A stretch of 64,000 nt of DNA, taken from positions 136,304 through 200,303 of the forward strand of contig CAJTLG010000003.1 in NCBI GenBank assembly GCA_910577395.1, read 5' to 3'. The notes under the pieces are model-generated. The model had not been told where the DNA came from. It searched no databases and saw only the letters and a list, made by a program, of their open reading frames with translations. Of the stretch, positions 1-9,216 are shown in pieces. Position numbers and translations under genes: made by a program. This DNA is from an uncultured Vampirovibrio sp. (GTDB lineage Bacteria; Cyanobacteriota; Vampirovibrionia; Gastranaerophilales; Gastranaerophilaceae). The stretch's first letter is position 1, and each line of letters opens with the position of its first letter.

Positions 1-2
1 AA

Positions 3-204
3 TTAGAAACATTTAGTGAATGTATAAAGCGAACTTGTCTGAGCCGGTACGACCGTAAGCTTAGAGTACCGGCGAGTTGTGAGCAAAGAAAAAATGAACT
101 CAATGTTTCTTTTACCGTTGCAGACTCGCTTGAAAAAATTAATAGCGAAGGATTTTAAAAACTTTGAAATAATTGAAAGAGAAGATTTTATATTAATATT
201 CTAA
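3..204 (+). other. unresolved left-edge fragment, possibly the 3' end of a gene
   Basis: Frame 3 is open from the window edge to a stop at 156-158. An overlapping frame 1 stays open from about 43 to a stop at 202-204 and ends in a plausible low-complexity tail (NFEIIEREDFILIF). Neither frame shows a recognisable domain. A GC-richer hairpin at 43-73 interrupts the AT-rich context. This may be the end of a gene carrying an inserted hairpin, or a decayed gene. It is convergent with rsmG and overlaps its stop by about 12 bases. The product is not recognised. Confidence 0.2.
43..73. repeat. GC-rich hairpin element
   Basis: Perfect 8-bp arms (GCCGGTAC at 43-50 and GTACCGGC at 66-73) flank a 15-nt loop. 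Its base composition stands out from the surrounding AT-rich DNA. It could be a palindromic intergenic repeat or the terminator stem of a gene left of the window. There is no clear T-tract. Confidence 0.35.
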
Positions 205-927
205 TCCGCCTACCACCACCAAATTCCGGGTATGTTCAATATCTATGGGCAGCTTGTATGGTACAATTTTAAAGGATTTTGCATCCCGGCCACCGCCCGG
301 GCAATCATTCGGACAATCGCTTGTACGTCTTGTGGACTTATTATAAGCATCTAAGGCCTCATTTGTTTCATCTTCTGCCCCAACTGCCTTATAAAATACG
401 CTATAGCCGCCGTTTTTCAAGTGTTTGCACGCTAAAGGTAATGTGTCTTTAATTTTCCCTACCGCCCGAAAGGTTACAATATCAGCGTTTTGCGGTAGCA
501 AATCCTCCGCCCTGCCGCATATAACCTCTAAATTTTCAAGCCCAAGCTCCTTTTTTACAAGCGCAATAAAATTGGTTTTTCTGCTCCTTGAATCATTCGC
601 CGTTACTGATAAAGAAGGGAAAGCAACGGCCAAAATCACACTTGGGAAACCGCCGCCCGTTCCTATATCAAGCAGTTTCCCGCCATTGGCTGCTTTTAAA
701 AAACCCTCCCATAAAACAATGGAAAGACAGTCATATAGGTGTTTTTCAAATAAATTCCCCACTTCATTTCTGCTCATTAAATTTGTGTGGGAATTGTACT
801 CTATAAAAAGCTTTTGCCATTTTTTAAACTTTAAAACCTGCTCTGCACTTAGGTTTATGCCTAAATTTTCTTTTATTGTCTGAATTTGGGCGGCATTCAT
901 AAATCCGGTATCCTTTATGTTATTCAT
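193..927 (-). CDS. rsmG: 16S rRNA (guanine527-N7)-methyltransferase RsmG
   Basis: RsmG (GidB) uses S-adenosylmethionine to methylate N7 of G527 in 16S rRNA. The 244-aa length is normal. The SAM-binding motif LDIGTGGGFP lies at about residues 86-95, followed by the acidic ANDSRSRK stretch and the conserved DIVTFRAVG segment. The ATG at 927 overlaps the end of the upstream NTPase-TPR gene by 8 bp, so the two are probably co-transcribed. A second in-frame ATG at 903 has an AAAGGA about 10 nt upstream and could be the true start. RsmG often lies near gidA or parA, but neither is visible here. Confidence 0.95.
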   Translation of the reverse strand: MNNIKDTGFMNAAQIQTIKENLGINLSAEQVLKFKKWQKLFIEYNSHTNLMSRNEVGNLFEKHLYDCLSIVLWEGFLKAANGGKLLDIGTGGGFPSVILAVAFPSLSVTANDSRSRKTNFIALVKKELGLENLEVICGRAEDLLPQNADIVTFRAVGKIKDTLPLACKHLKNGGYSVFYKAVGAEDETNEALDAYNKSTRRTSDCPNDCPGGGRDAKSFKIVPYKLPIDIEHTRNLVVVGGLEY

Positions 928-3316
928 ATTCGGCTAAAACCCTTTCAAATTCTGCCTTATCCATTTTCACCCTCATATCATTAATCCGGACTGAAATTCT
1001 TTCGTTATTTTCTGCACTAATATTGCTGCCAAGGGCTTTTCTGGCCTCAAGGTAATTTTCAAGCGCCATTTTGTTTTCCTGTAAATTATAGTAATAATCT
1101 CCTATTTCAAGATATGAAAGGGCTATTTTAAAATCATCATTGAGTTTTTTAGCAGCTTCAAGTGCTAATGTTAAGTATTCGGTAGATTTTTCGGGGTTTG
1201 AATTTCTGAAAACATTTGCCAGTTGTTTGCTTGCAAAGTATATTCCGCTGTTATTTTCTTCATCCGTATCAATTTTAAGGGCGGCCTCAAAATTTTCAAC
1301 ACATCTTTCAAAGGCTTCTTTAGAGCTGTTTTCAGCCCATAATTCAGCGTATATTAATCCGCTGTTTGCAAGGCTTGTTGAAATAAAACCTTTGTCCTTA
1401 TTTACTGCGTTTTTTGTATTTTTACCGGTTTCAACGGCTTTTTTGTAGTATTCCAGTGCAAGTTCGGGGTTTTGCCCGTCATCATATAAGAGGGCAATTT
1501 TAAAATAAATTTCAGCCTCTAAAATACCGTCTGATTGTTCTTTATCAACATTATCAAGGGCTTGCAGGTAATTTTCAAGCGCTGCTTTAAAATTATTTTC
1601 ATTTTCGTATATTTCGCCAAGTTCTAAAAAGGCTTTTGCCACAGTGTTTTTGGCGCAATTTTCAGAGTTTGTAACATCCTGAAGATATTTAATAGCCTGA
1701 TTAAAGCGGTATAAATTTTTATAAAGCTTTGCCTGAAGCAGCCTTATATTGGCAAACTCTGTTTTGTTATCATCATTTTTGCAAGCCGCAGCAGCTTTGC
1801 TGTAGCTATCCAGCGCACTGTTAAAATCATTGATTTTAATATAATTTTCAGCAAGTTTAAGGTATATTTTAACCTCGGTTTTTTTATCCGAAACCTGATT
1901 AAGCCCGCTGTTTAGGTATTCAATGGCTTCTTTGTAATTATATTTTTGTTCTGATTTTTCTGCCTGCAAAATAAAATCGGAAACGGAATTTTCATTATTT
2001 ATCTCAGATACAGGAGGGGCGGCTTTATTTTTTCTAAAGTCGCTGATTAATTTTTTTTCTTCTTCGCTAAGGCCGCCTAATTCTGCATCCTGCGCGGCAT
2101 TGGTATTTTCGGTTTCTTTTTTTTGAAATTTCTTTCCGCCCTCAATGGCCAGTTTCATATACCATGGTTCGCTTGTTTTTGCGCTTGGTACAGTTTGTCC
2201 CAAATAAGAAAACCTGTTGTTTTTAATAGTTTTGGTTTCATTAATATTTGGTATTTTATCTTTTATAAATTCAATCTGTTTTCTGATACTTTCCCGTGAT
2301 AACCTTAAAAGTCTGTCACGAGGGCTTTTTGCAAGTTCTTTATTGTATATTTCAATTAATTTTTTATAGCTTGCAACTTTTTCTTTAACAGAAAGCGTGT
2401 TTAAAAAATACCGTTTTAAATAATCTTTCAGGTAGATTTCATCATCAAATTTAGATATCAGCATTTTTCTGTGCAAATAATTTACAAGCGAAATATCCCC
2501 AAGGCCGTAATGTTCTATAAAGCTAATTTTAACGGAATGATTCAGGCATGATATATTTTGCAAAAACGATAAATACACAGGCGGCACAAGGGATACAATC
2601 TTTGACAGTAAAAAATCATCGAATTCAAGATTTCGTTTTTTAAATTCTTCAATAAATTCTTTTAAGGTTGTATTCACGGTCTGAATGTACCTTAGGGACA
2701 TTTTTAGGTATAATTCATACCCGTTTGTTTGTTTAAATAATTCTTCAATATCAGCTTCTTCATAAAGTTCAAGTGTTTCTGCGGCCTTCATTTTAAATGT
2801 TTCATAATCGTTTGAAAGGATGTTTATTATTTTTGATTTCAGGCCTTTTTGTTCAAAAAAATCAGGGTTTAAAATTCTTGAAATCAGGATTAATTTAACA
2901 TTTTCATATTTTCCAAGATGTGCCAAAAAATCCATAATTTCAGAGTTTTCAGCTATTATTTCAAAATTATCGATAATGATAAGGCTTTTTTTATCAAGAT
3001 TTTTAAAGTAAAAACTTACTTTTTGGGCAAAATTTTCTGTCAGGCTTTTTTTTAAGTTTATTTTTTTATTAATTGAATAATACCGGAGGGTATCGTAAAA
3101 ACCAAGTAAAAAGTCATCTATAACGCTGTTTTCAAAACAGAGGTGCCGAAATAAAAGAATTTCGTCATTATAGATTTCATTGATTGCCTTGTTTACAATT
3201 TCGCTTTTGCCGCACCCCTGAAACCCTGATATATAGAGTAGGTCGTCTGTGGAATTTATAAAATTATAAATTTGGTTCAATATACTGCTGTTAAATTTTG
3301 TAAAATTTTCGTCCAT
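920..3316 (-). CDS. P-loop NTPase with C-terminal tetratricopeptide repeats (STAND-like)
   Basis: This cytoplasmic protein has an N-terminal P-loop ATPase. Walker A is GFQGCGKS at residues 31-38 and Walker B is SLIIIDNFE near 112-118, followed by a LILISR strand. A helical middle region of about 200 residues precedes a long TPR array (about residues 440-790) with repeats such as AIEYLNSGLNQ and ALDSYSKAAAA. The order ATPase, helical linker, TPR resembles STAND signalling ATPases such as MalT, but no DNA-binding domain is seen. I place the start at the ATG at 3316 (798 aa). The frame is open to 3436, but those 40 residues lack family character and overlap the promoter region. The ligand and partner are unknown. 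It is divergent from the 3476 gene. Confidence 0.75.
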   Translation of the reverse strand: MDENFTKFNSSILNQIYNFINSTDDLLYISGFQGCGKSEIVNKAINEIYNDEILLFRHLCFENSVIDDFLLGFYDTLRYYSINKKINLKKSLTENFAQKVSFYFKNLDKKSLIIIDNFEIIAENSEIMDFLAHLGKYENVKLILISRILNPDFFEQKGLKSKIINILSNDYETFKMKAAETLELYEEADIEELFKQTNGYELYLKMSLRYIQTVNTTLKEFIEEFKKRNLEFDDFLLSKIVSLVPPVYLSFLQNISCLNHSVKISFIEHYGLGDISLVNYLHRKMLISKFDDEIYLKDYLKRYFLNTLSVKEKVASYKKLIEIYNKELAKSPRDRLLRLSRESIRKQIEFIKDKIPNINETKTIKNNRFSYLGQTVPSAKTSEPWYMKLAIEGGKKFQKKETENTNAAQDAELGGLSEEEKKLISDFRKNKAAPPVSEINNENSVSDFILQAEKSEQKYNYKEAIEYLNSGLNQVSDKKTEVKIYLKLAENYIKINDFNSALDSYSKAAAACKNDDNKTEFANIRLLQAKLYKNLYRFNQAIKYLQDVTNSENCAKNTVAKAFLELGEIYENENNFKAALENYLQALDNVDKEQSDGILEAEIYFKIALLYDDGQNPELALEYYKKAVETGKNTKNAVNKDKGFISTSLANSGLIYAELWAENSSKEAFERCVENFEAALKIDTDEENNSGIYFASKQLANVFRNSNPEKSTEYLTLALEAAKKLNDDFKIALSYLEIGDYYYNLQENKMALENYLEARKALGSNISAENNERISVRINDMRVKMDKAEFERVLAEYE

Positions 3317-3475
3317 AATTATTCCGGTTCGTATAATTATTTTACAATATTTATTCAGCTTATGTGTTAGTGTTGATATTTTTGTTAACCAATGTAAATT
3401 TTTGCCCTTTAATATGGCAAAAAAATCTAATTCCAAGTGTTTTTATATGTGTGTTTCAGCTTCGGAGTGCATTAA

Positions 3476-4585
3476 ATGCCAATATCCGTAAATCAAAATA
3501 TAAACAAGGCGCAAGCCTTTGGTAATACTGCAATGCAGCCTATGCAGCAATTTAACCCAAATGCGGCAAATCCGCCGGTATTAAGCCCTAATTCCGCTTA
3601 TATGCCGGGCGTAGGCGCTGTTCCTTCAGGGTATTTATTGCCGGGCGATGCAAGCCATGGCAGTGAGGACCATATAATCAAAAAAACACCCCTGACCGGT
3701 GCCAGGATTATGGCGGATAAAATTGCCAAAGATATTTTTGTATATGCACCAAAAGGTATGCAGGGTTCAAAAAACAGTAATTTTTATGAATATTTATCAC
3801 TGGGTATAATTCCATATATAGTAGGCTCTGCAGGGTTAATCGCAACATCTGTTGCTGCAAGTAAATTCTTTAACCCAAACGAAGCAAAGGCTTCAAAAAT
3901 GATGACAAAGGGCACCGTTGCAGGTGTGCTTTTGTATGCCGGCATGAAATGGCTCGGTGCAAAGGTTATGAACAAAGGTACCCAGCTTATGACGGGTATT
4001 GATATGGATATGCCTTATAAAAAGGTAATAAGTGAACTTCCTGAAAACGGCCGCGAAAGAGTTGTAACAGAATTTCATAAAGTATTTGAAAGTGTTGATT
4101 TCCCAAGGTGGGATTTGATTAATAAACAGGGCGAAGCTAACGGAAACAGATATGAGTATTACGATAAAATAGCAAGAGAAAAGCTCGGATGCGATGAGCC
4201 TTTAAATGCTCCCGACCAGGTTGTTCAGCCTCTTATCCAAAAAACATTGACCAAGGCAATGGCTGCAAGAAGCATATCTTCATTCTTATGGGCTGCTACA
4301 GGTGTTGCAATAGCGGCACAGAAACCGTTTACACAATTTAAAAAGCCTGCACTTAAAAATATGCTCAAAGAATTGCCGCTTGAGCTTGCAAAAACATTTA
4401 AGGAATCTGTTAAACAGCTTTGGAAAGGCACTTCAGTGAAATCTTCCATAGTTGGTAAAACACTAATTGCTGCATCTTTGGCATCAACCGTCCTTGGTAT
4501 CTTAAATGTCAAAAGAGGCTACAAAATTGATACAAAACATTCCGAAAGCAAGATTGATTATAAAAAAGATTACGTGGAGAATTAA
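3476..4585 (+). CDS. uncharacterised membrane-associated protein, first gene of the GH13 cluster
   Basis: The family is not recognised. The 369-aa protein starts with a Pro/Asn/Gln-rich, probably disordered segment (about residues 1-65). Hydrophobic segments follow near 107-128, 146-162, 258-275 and 326-343. There is no cleavable signal peptide. The middle part (AKASKMM, then G-I-D-M near 174-177) resembles the N-terminal part of the next gene, so the two may be distant paralogues. The ATG has GGAG about 9 nt upstream. The stop overlaps the next ATG by one base (TAATG), which indicates translational coupling. It is the first of four co-directional genes that end with two GH13 proteins; a role in positioning or exporting glucan enzymes is only inference. 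Confidence 0.7.
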   Translation: MPISVNQNINKAQAFGNTAMQPMQQFNPNAANPPVLSPNSAYMPGVGAVPSGYLLPGDASHGSEDHIIKKTPLTGARIMADKIAKDIFVYAPKGMQGSKNSNFYEYLSLGIIPYIVGSAGLIATSVAASKFFNPNEAKASKMMTKGTVAGVLLYAGMKWLGAKVMNKGTQLMTGIDMDMPYKKVISELPENGRERVVTEFHKVFESVDFPRWDLINKQGEANGNRYEYYDKIAREKLGCDEPLNAPDQVVQPLIQKTLTKAMAARSISSFLWAATGVAIAAQKPFTQFKKPALKNMLKELPLELAKTFKESVKQLWKGTSVKSSIVGKTLIAASLASTVLGILNVKRGYKIDTKHSESKIDYKKDYVEN

Positions 4586-7299
4586 TGATTAACAATCCTC
4601 TAAACAGCGTTAATATCAAAGCAAAAGAAGACAAGGTATTTGAGCAGTTTACGAAAAATTCAGGGTCTAAAACTGCTATTGCGCCAAAAGGTTATCTGGT
4701 GCATGAAAACCCTATTCAAGCTGCTGCATCAAATGTTAAAGCTTTGGGCAATGATGTTGTTAATCTCGGTAAGGCTCTAAAGGACGGCAAATCTGACGAC
4801 CATTCTCTTGGCAGATTAAATGACCTTGGCATGAAATTAAGTGCTCTTGGTATAGCGTCTTATTTGCTTACCAAAAAAAACACTCCAAAAGCAAAAATGA
4901 TGGAATTTATCGGTGCCGGTGTATTCTTTTCAATGATGAACCTGTGGCAGAAGATATTTATAGCGGCACCTATCAAGGCAAGGTTTGGTGTTGATATTAA
5001 TCAAAAATATGTTGATTCTTTTGGCAGAAGAAAAGAATGGGGGCAAGATAACCAATACAGGCCAAACCTTCGCTCTGCAGAAGAAAAGAATGCTCTTGCA
5101 GACAGAATGGGGCTCCCTAAAGATATGGAATACAGGGGCGAATATGCAGAAGAAAAAGAAAGAAAAGTAACCCTTCAGGGCAGAACATTAAATATGCTGA
5201 CGGCAGGCTTTGCAACCCCTATAATGACAGCTCTTATCTGTAACAGAATTGAAAAATATATTGATGACCCTATAAACCGTAATGAGCTTAAAAAAGCCGG
5301 AAATAAAATAGATAATTTGGCCGATGTTATTGATAAAAAGGCTGCAAGCCCGCTGTTTTCAAAAAAAGGCGCAGATATTATAGACAATTACGCTAAATAT
5401 ACCGGCCCTGTTGACAATAGATTATTCACAGGTTTGGCAGATGCATTTAACCCGGTTAATTTTGTTGAAGGTGGCAAAATAACAAAATCTATGCCTGATT
5501 TTACACAAAAAATGGCTAAAGATTTAGAGGCAATGTTCACTTCTTCAATTGATGAAAAAGAGGCATTTGATGATGTGTTTAAGCTTATAACGGAAAAAGC
5601 GGCCGTAAATGGTGATACGCTTACTATACAAGCATTTGATGCCGATGCAAAAAATGGTGTTGCAAGTGTTGATATTAACAAAGGAACGCTTGAAAAGGCT
5701 GTTCAAAATGTGATTTCCAGGATTAAAAACGGTGAAATTGAGTATAACGGTGCAAGCATTATTGATGCCCTAAATAAAGATGAAAGCCTTGTAAGCAATA
5801 TTGAATTTGTTAAATCCGGCGTAAGCGACACTGCTGTTCAAAAAATTAAAGAAATGCGCATGGCGGAACTTCTTAACAAAGGCTATAATGCTGATGAAAT
5901 TGATGAGCTGTTTAAAAATAATGCCGATGCAAAATTAAATGAAATGCTTAAAAAAGCTGAAAATAGAGCAAGCAACGGTATAAAAACCTCAAAATCAATC
6001 ACGGCACTTCCTGCAGAGTTTAAAACACAGGAAGGCAAAACAAGATTTGCAAGCAGCATAGAACAAGCTAAATCCAAACACCTGCCGGCCTTTATTGAAA
6101 AGGTTAAAGAAAACTTTGCCCACACTAAAAAAATAGGCGCAGCAATTTCCGGTATTGATGAGGTTATTACGGCTGTGGATAATTCTTTTGGTAAACAATA
6201 CTTTACCATGAGGGATATTATCTTTGATGCTATGAAACCAAATGCCGAAACTCTTGAGCGTTTAAGGTCTGATGCGGATTTTGCATCTGAATATCTTGAA
6301 AAAACAATGCAGGAAATTGCCAAAGATAAAGATAAATTTAATAAGGTATTCACCGCAATTGCCAATACCCCGCTTATTGATGAAGCAACAAGGGAAAAAA
6401 TGGTTAACAGTCTGATAGAAAATGCAAAGGTTGAGCTTGATAAAACATCCGGAATGCTTGATTCTAACCTAAAGACTTTAAAAGAACTTACAGACTATAC
6501 CACAAGCACCGGTTACGGTTTTGTTGGAGATATTAAAAAATACGTATCAGAGGCACTTCCCGGTATTGATGCCACCAAAAATAGAATTCTTCTTGCGCTC
6601 GATTTAGAAAGAAAAATATTTGAAGGCCAAAACGGTACAGGTATTTTTGCAAAAGAAAACTGGGCAGAGTTTATGGCGAATGCCTCAAAAGAAGACAGTT
6701 CTTTTGTAAATAAAACCATGGAAGAGTTTATTGCCGATGCCAGAAAGATTTTATATAAAAATACTCCGGGAGATTTTGCAAATACCCACCATATAAAAGG
6801 AAACGGATATTATTATCAAACACTTCATAATGTAACATTCAATACACCCGTAAGCTCTGCTGCAAAAGAACTTCTTGAAAATAAAGACCCCGGGCTTTTA
6901 GACAGGCTTAATGAAATGAAAGCCACCTTAATGGCTATAGGCTCAAAAGGCTCTGCATACAAAAAAATGGATGATGCACATTGGGTTTCAGATTATATTA
7001 ACTCTTCAAATATTATAAAAGATGGTATAATAAATGATGAGCACCTTAAAAATGTATTTAATGCAGCGCTTGCTGAAACGGATGCTGTAAAATATCAAAA
7101 AGTAGGCAAATCCCTAAGAAGTTTCTCGTATCAAAATTCAAGCCAGTTATTTAATGCTAAGGCCTGGATGAAGATATTTGCCCCGGCAGCACTTGCGATT
7201 ACCGGCATAACACTTGCCGCACAGCTGTTTATCGGCAGAGATAAAGACATACACTTATATATGAAGAAAAATTCAGGAGCAGTGAATGGAAATAAATAA
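4585..7299 (+). CDS. uncharacterised 904-aa helical, membrane-associated protein
   Basis: No known domain is recognised. Hydrophobic stretches lie near residues 80-97, 105-127 and 197-218, with one more near the C-terminus (about 870-889). Between them are roughly 650 residues rich in Lys, Glu, Asp and Ala that look like long helices. The N-terminal block, with AKMM followed about 30 residues later by G-V-D-I, parallels the preceding 369-aa protein. The gene is coupled on both sides: its ATG overlaps the previous stop and its 3' end overlaps the next start by 14 bp. Two anchors with a large helical body suggest a scaffold, which is inference. It is a real gene, judging from length, codon use and coupling. 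Confidence 0.7.
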   Translation: MINNPLNSVNIKAKEDKVFEQFTKNSGSKTAIAPKGYLVHENPIQAAASNVKALGNDVVNLGKALKDGKSDDHSLGRLNDLGMKLSALGIASYLLTKKNTPKAKMMEFIGAGVFFSMMNLWQKIFIAAPIKARFGVDINQKYVDSFGRRKEWGQDNQYRPNLRSAEEKNALADRMGLPKDMEYRGEYAEEKERKVTLQGRTLNMLTAGFATPIMTALICNRIEKYIDDPINRNELKKAGNKIDNLADVIDKKAASPLFSKKGADIIDNYAKYTGPVDNRLFTGLADAFNPVNFVEGGKITKSMPDFTQKMAKDLEAMFTSSIDEKEAFDDVFKLITEKAAVNGDTLTIQAFDADAKNGVASVDINKGTLEKAVQNVISRIKNGEIEYNGASIIDALNKDESLVSNIEFVKSGVSDTAVQKIKEMRMAELLNKGYNADEIDELFKNNADAKLNEMLKKAENRASNGIKTSKSITALPAEFKTQEGKTRFASSIEQAKSKHLPAFIEKVKENFAHTKKIGAAISGIDEVITAVDNSFGKQYFTMRDIIFDAMKPNAETLERLRSDADFASEYLEKTMQEIAKDKDKFNKVFTAIANTPLIDEATREKMVNSLIENAKVELDKTSGMLDSNLKTLKELTDYTTSTGYGFVGDIKKYVSEALPGIDATKNRILLALDLERKIFEGQNGTGIFAKENWAEFMANASKEDSSFVNKTMEEFIADARKILYKNTPGDFANTHHIKGNGYYYQTLHNVTFNTPVSSAAKELLENKDPGLLDRLNEMKATLMAIGSKGSAYKKMDDAHWVSDYINSSNIIKDGIINDEHLKNVFNAALAETDAVKYQKVGKSLRSFSYQNSSQLFNAKAWMKIFAPAALAITGITLAAQLFIGRDKDIHLYMKKNSGAVNGNK

Positions 7300-9133
7300 A
7301 CCCGCTATAAGCCCTTTGCTTCAAGGGTATCTTCAAAAAAACGGTATTGCGCCGGAACAGAAACCTGTTGAAAACACAGTTCCTGCGGCACCCGCTCCTG
7401 CAGCACCCGTACCTGGCAGTGATTTGCTTAAAGCATATTTGTTAAGCCAGGGTGTTACGCCAAATACCTCAGTTGCAACTATAAACAGGGTTGAAAATAC
7501 TCAAAATGTAAATGCAGTTACCTGGAATAATACCCTTAAAAGCCAAATGAGGAATAATCAGGCAATTGTTATGGCAGTTATTCCAAGGACTATGAATGCT
7601 AAAGATATTGACGGCAACGGTCTTATTCAAGGTAATGAAGTTTCTGGTAATTTCGTAAATGCCGTTGAAAGACTTTCCGAAATAAAATCCTTGGGTGTAA
7701 ATACACTGCATATCCTTCCTATCCATCCTCCGGGAAAAACTGAGGCTATGGGTACGGCGGGTTCTGTGTATGCGCCGGATGATTTATTAAAACTGGACCC
7801 CGAGCTTGTGGATGAAAATCCGCCGGAGCCTGCAAAAAGCGAAATTGCCGCAATTTATAAACAAAGAACGGGCAGGGATTTAGTTTCTATGTCAAAATCT
7901 GACCCGGAAGTTGCTTTTGCGCAGTGTCAGTATTTTGTAAATAAATGTCACGAAAACGGCATCAGTGCAATGCTTGACCTGCCAAGTTGTGTTTCTGTTG
8001 ATTTTGCAAAAAGACATCCTGAAATGATGGCAAAAGAAAAAGACGGCATTACGGATAAAACACCGGGCGGTTGGCAAGATATCAGAATGTTAAGCCCGTG
8101 GGCAAATGAAGAAAAACGCATATTAAACGAAGATGTGCTTGATTTGCACAGAAAATACGTTGATATGTGTATAAGCCTTGGTATGGACGGTATCAGGGCA
8201 GATGTAGGCCGTGCAAAACCTGTTGAATTTTGGAATGTGATTATTCCATATTCAAGAAGTAAAGACCCTGAATTTGGTTGGCTTGCAGAAACTTATACAT
8301 ATGAAGATGCCTCTCCGCAGCTGAATATGCCGTACGACAGGCCTGAAGACCTTCTAAAAGTCGGGTTTGATACTTATTATGGTCAATGGCACATATTTAA
8401 CCAATGGACAAAGGCAGACCAGCTTTACGATTATGTAAAAGAAAATATTGAAATGTCAAACAGAATGACTGACGGACAAAGGGGTTTAATCGGTTCATTC
8501 TCAACGCACGATGACCAAAGCCCGATGTTCTACGGCGGGGCACCATGGGTAATGTTAACCACTGCTCTTCAATCCACCCTTCCGCAGGTAAGCCCTTATT
8601 TTGTAGACGGTGTTCAGTCAGGTGATTATTATCTGTACCCTTATGAAGGTACTAAAAATCCTGAAACCTTGACAGATACTCAAGATTGTATAGTTCATAA
8701 GGGCAGGATTGATATCTTTAATAAATCAAGAAAGCCGGGCGGCAATAATCCTGAGATTGGTGAATTTATAACTGCTGCAATGAAACTGAAAAGCGGTGAA
8801 TATGCTGATGTAATAAATAAAGGTTCATTTGTGGTTCTTGATACTGATAACCCCGAGGTTATAGCTTATGCAAGACACCTAAACGGCAAAACGCTGCTTA
8901 CTGTTGTAAACAGGAACGTAAACTATAGAAACTCTGCAAATATAAATATTAACGGATTTAAGAAAACACAGGCTCTGAATAACTTACTTCCTGCATACTC
9001 TACAAAGAGCCAGTTCCAAAATGAAGATAATAAACTGATTGTGGACCTTGCGCCTGCAAGAGCCCATGTGTTTGAAATAGATACCCCAAACATTGAACAA
9101 GGCGCAAAAGCTGTCTATAAACAAAATATGTAA
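7286..9133 (+). CDS. GH13 (alpha-amylase clan) protein with two N-terminal SxLLxxYL motifs
   Basis: This 615-aa protein has a (beta/alpha)8 GH13-type catalytic domain from about residue 90. Region II is GMDGIRADVGRAK (nucleophile Asp306), region III is WLAETYTYED (acid/base Glu335) and region IV is STHDDQ (Asp409), so all three catalytic carboxylates are present. Region I (MLDLPSCVS, about residue 229) lacks the usual Asn-His. The N-terminus has no signal peptide. It carries two copies of a short motif (SPLLQGYLQKNGI and SDLLKAYLLSQGV) separated by a Pro/Ala linker. The motif recurs in the unrelated protein at 50207-50602. The start overlaps the preceding gene by 14 bp. Substrate is presumably an alpha-glucan, but specificity cannot be read from the sequence. 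Confidence 0.8.
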   Translation: MEINKPAISPLLQGYLQKNGIAPEQKPVENTVPAAPAPAAPVPGSDLLKAYLLSQGVTPNTSVATINRVENTQNVNAVTWNNTLKSQMRNNQAIVMAVIPRTMNAKDIDGNGLIQGNEVSGNFVNAVERLSEIKSLGVNTLHILPIHPPGKTEAMGTAGSVYAPDDLLKLDPELVDENPPEPAKSEIAAIYKQRTGRDLVSMSKSDPEVAFAQCQYFVNKCHENGISAMLDLPSCVSVDFAKRHPEMMAKEKDGITDKTPGGWQDIRMLSPWANEEKRILNEDVLDLHRKYVDMCISLGMDGIRADVGRAKPVEFWNVIIPYSRSKDPEFGWLAETYTYEDASPQLNMPYDRPEDLLKVGFDTYYGQWHIFNQWTKADQLYDYVKENIEMSNRMTDGQRGLIGSFSTHDDQSPMFYGGAPWVMLTTALQSTLPQVSPYFVDGVQSGDYYLYPYEGTKNPETLTDTQDCIVHKGRIDIFNKSRKPGGNNPEIGEFITAAMKLKSGEYADVINKGSFVVLDTDNPEVIAYARHLNGKTLLTVVNRNVNYRNSANININGFKKTQALNNLLPAYSTKSQFQNEDNKLIVDLAPARAHVFEIDTPNIEQGAKAVYKQNM

Positions 9134-9150
9134 ATTTAAAAAGGCAATTT

Positions 9151-9181
9151 TTGATATTTAGATGTTTTATATTGATATAAT
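9151..9181 (+). promoter_or_regulatory. candidate promoter for the large GH13 gene
   Basis: TTGATA (9151-9156) and TATAAT (9176-9181) are separated by 19 bp, slightly long for a sigma-70 promoter. The site lies in the 83-bp gap before the GTG at 9217, so the last gene of the cluster may be partly transcribed on its own. Confidence 0.45.
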
Positions 9182-9216
9182 AGTAATATAAAAAAGCAAA
9201 CATAAGGGGAATATTT

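Noticed and set aside
193..927. Replication origin near rsmG
   Set aside because: No gidA, parA, dnaA or DnaA-box cluster is visible around it.
3317..3436. 40-residue N-terminal extension of the NTPase-TPR gene
   Set aside because: Not family-like, and it covers the likely promoter region between divergent genes.
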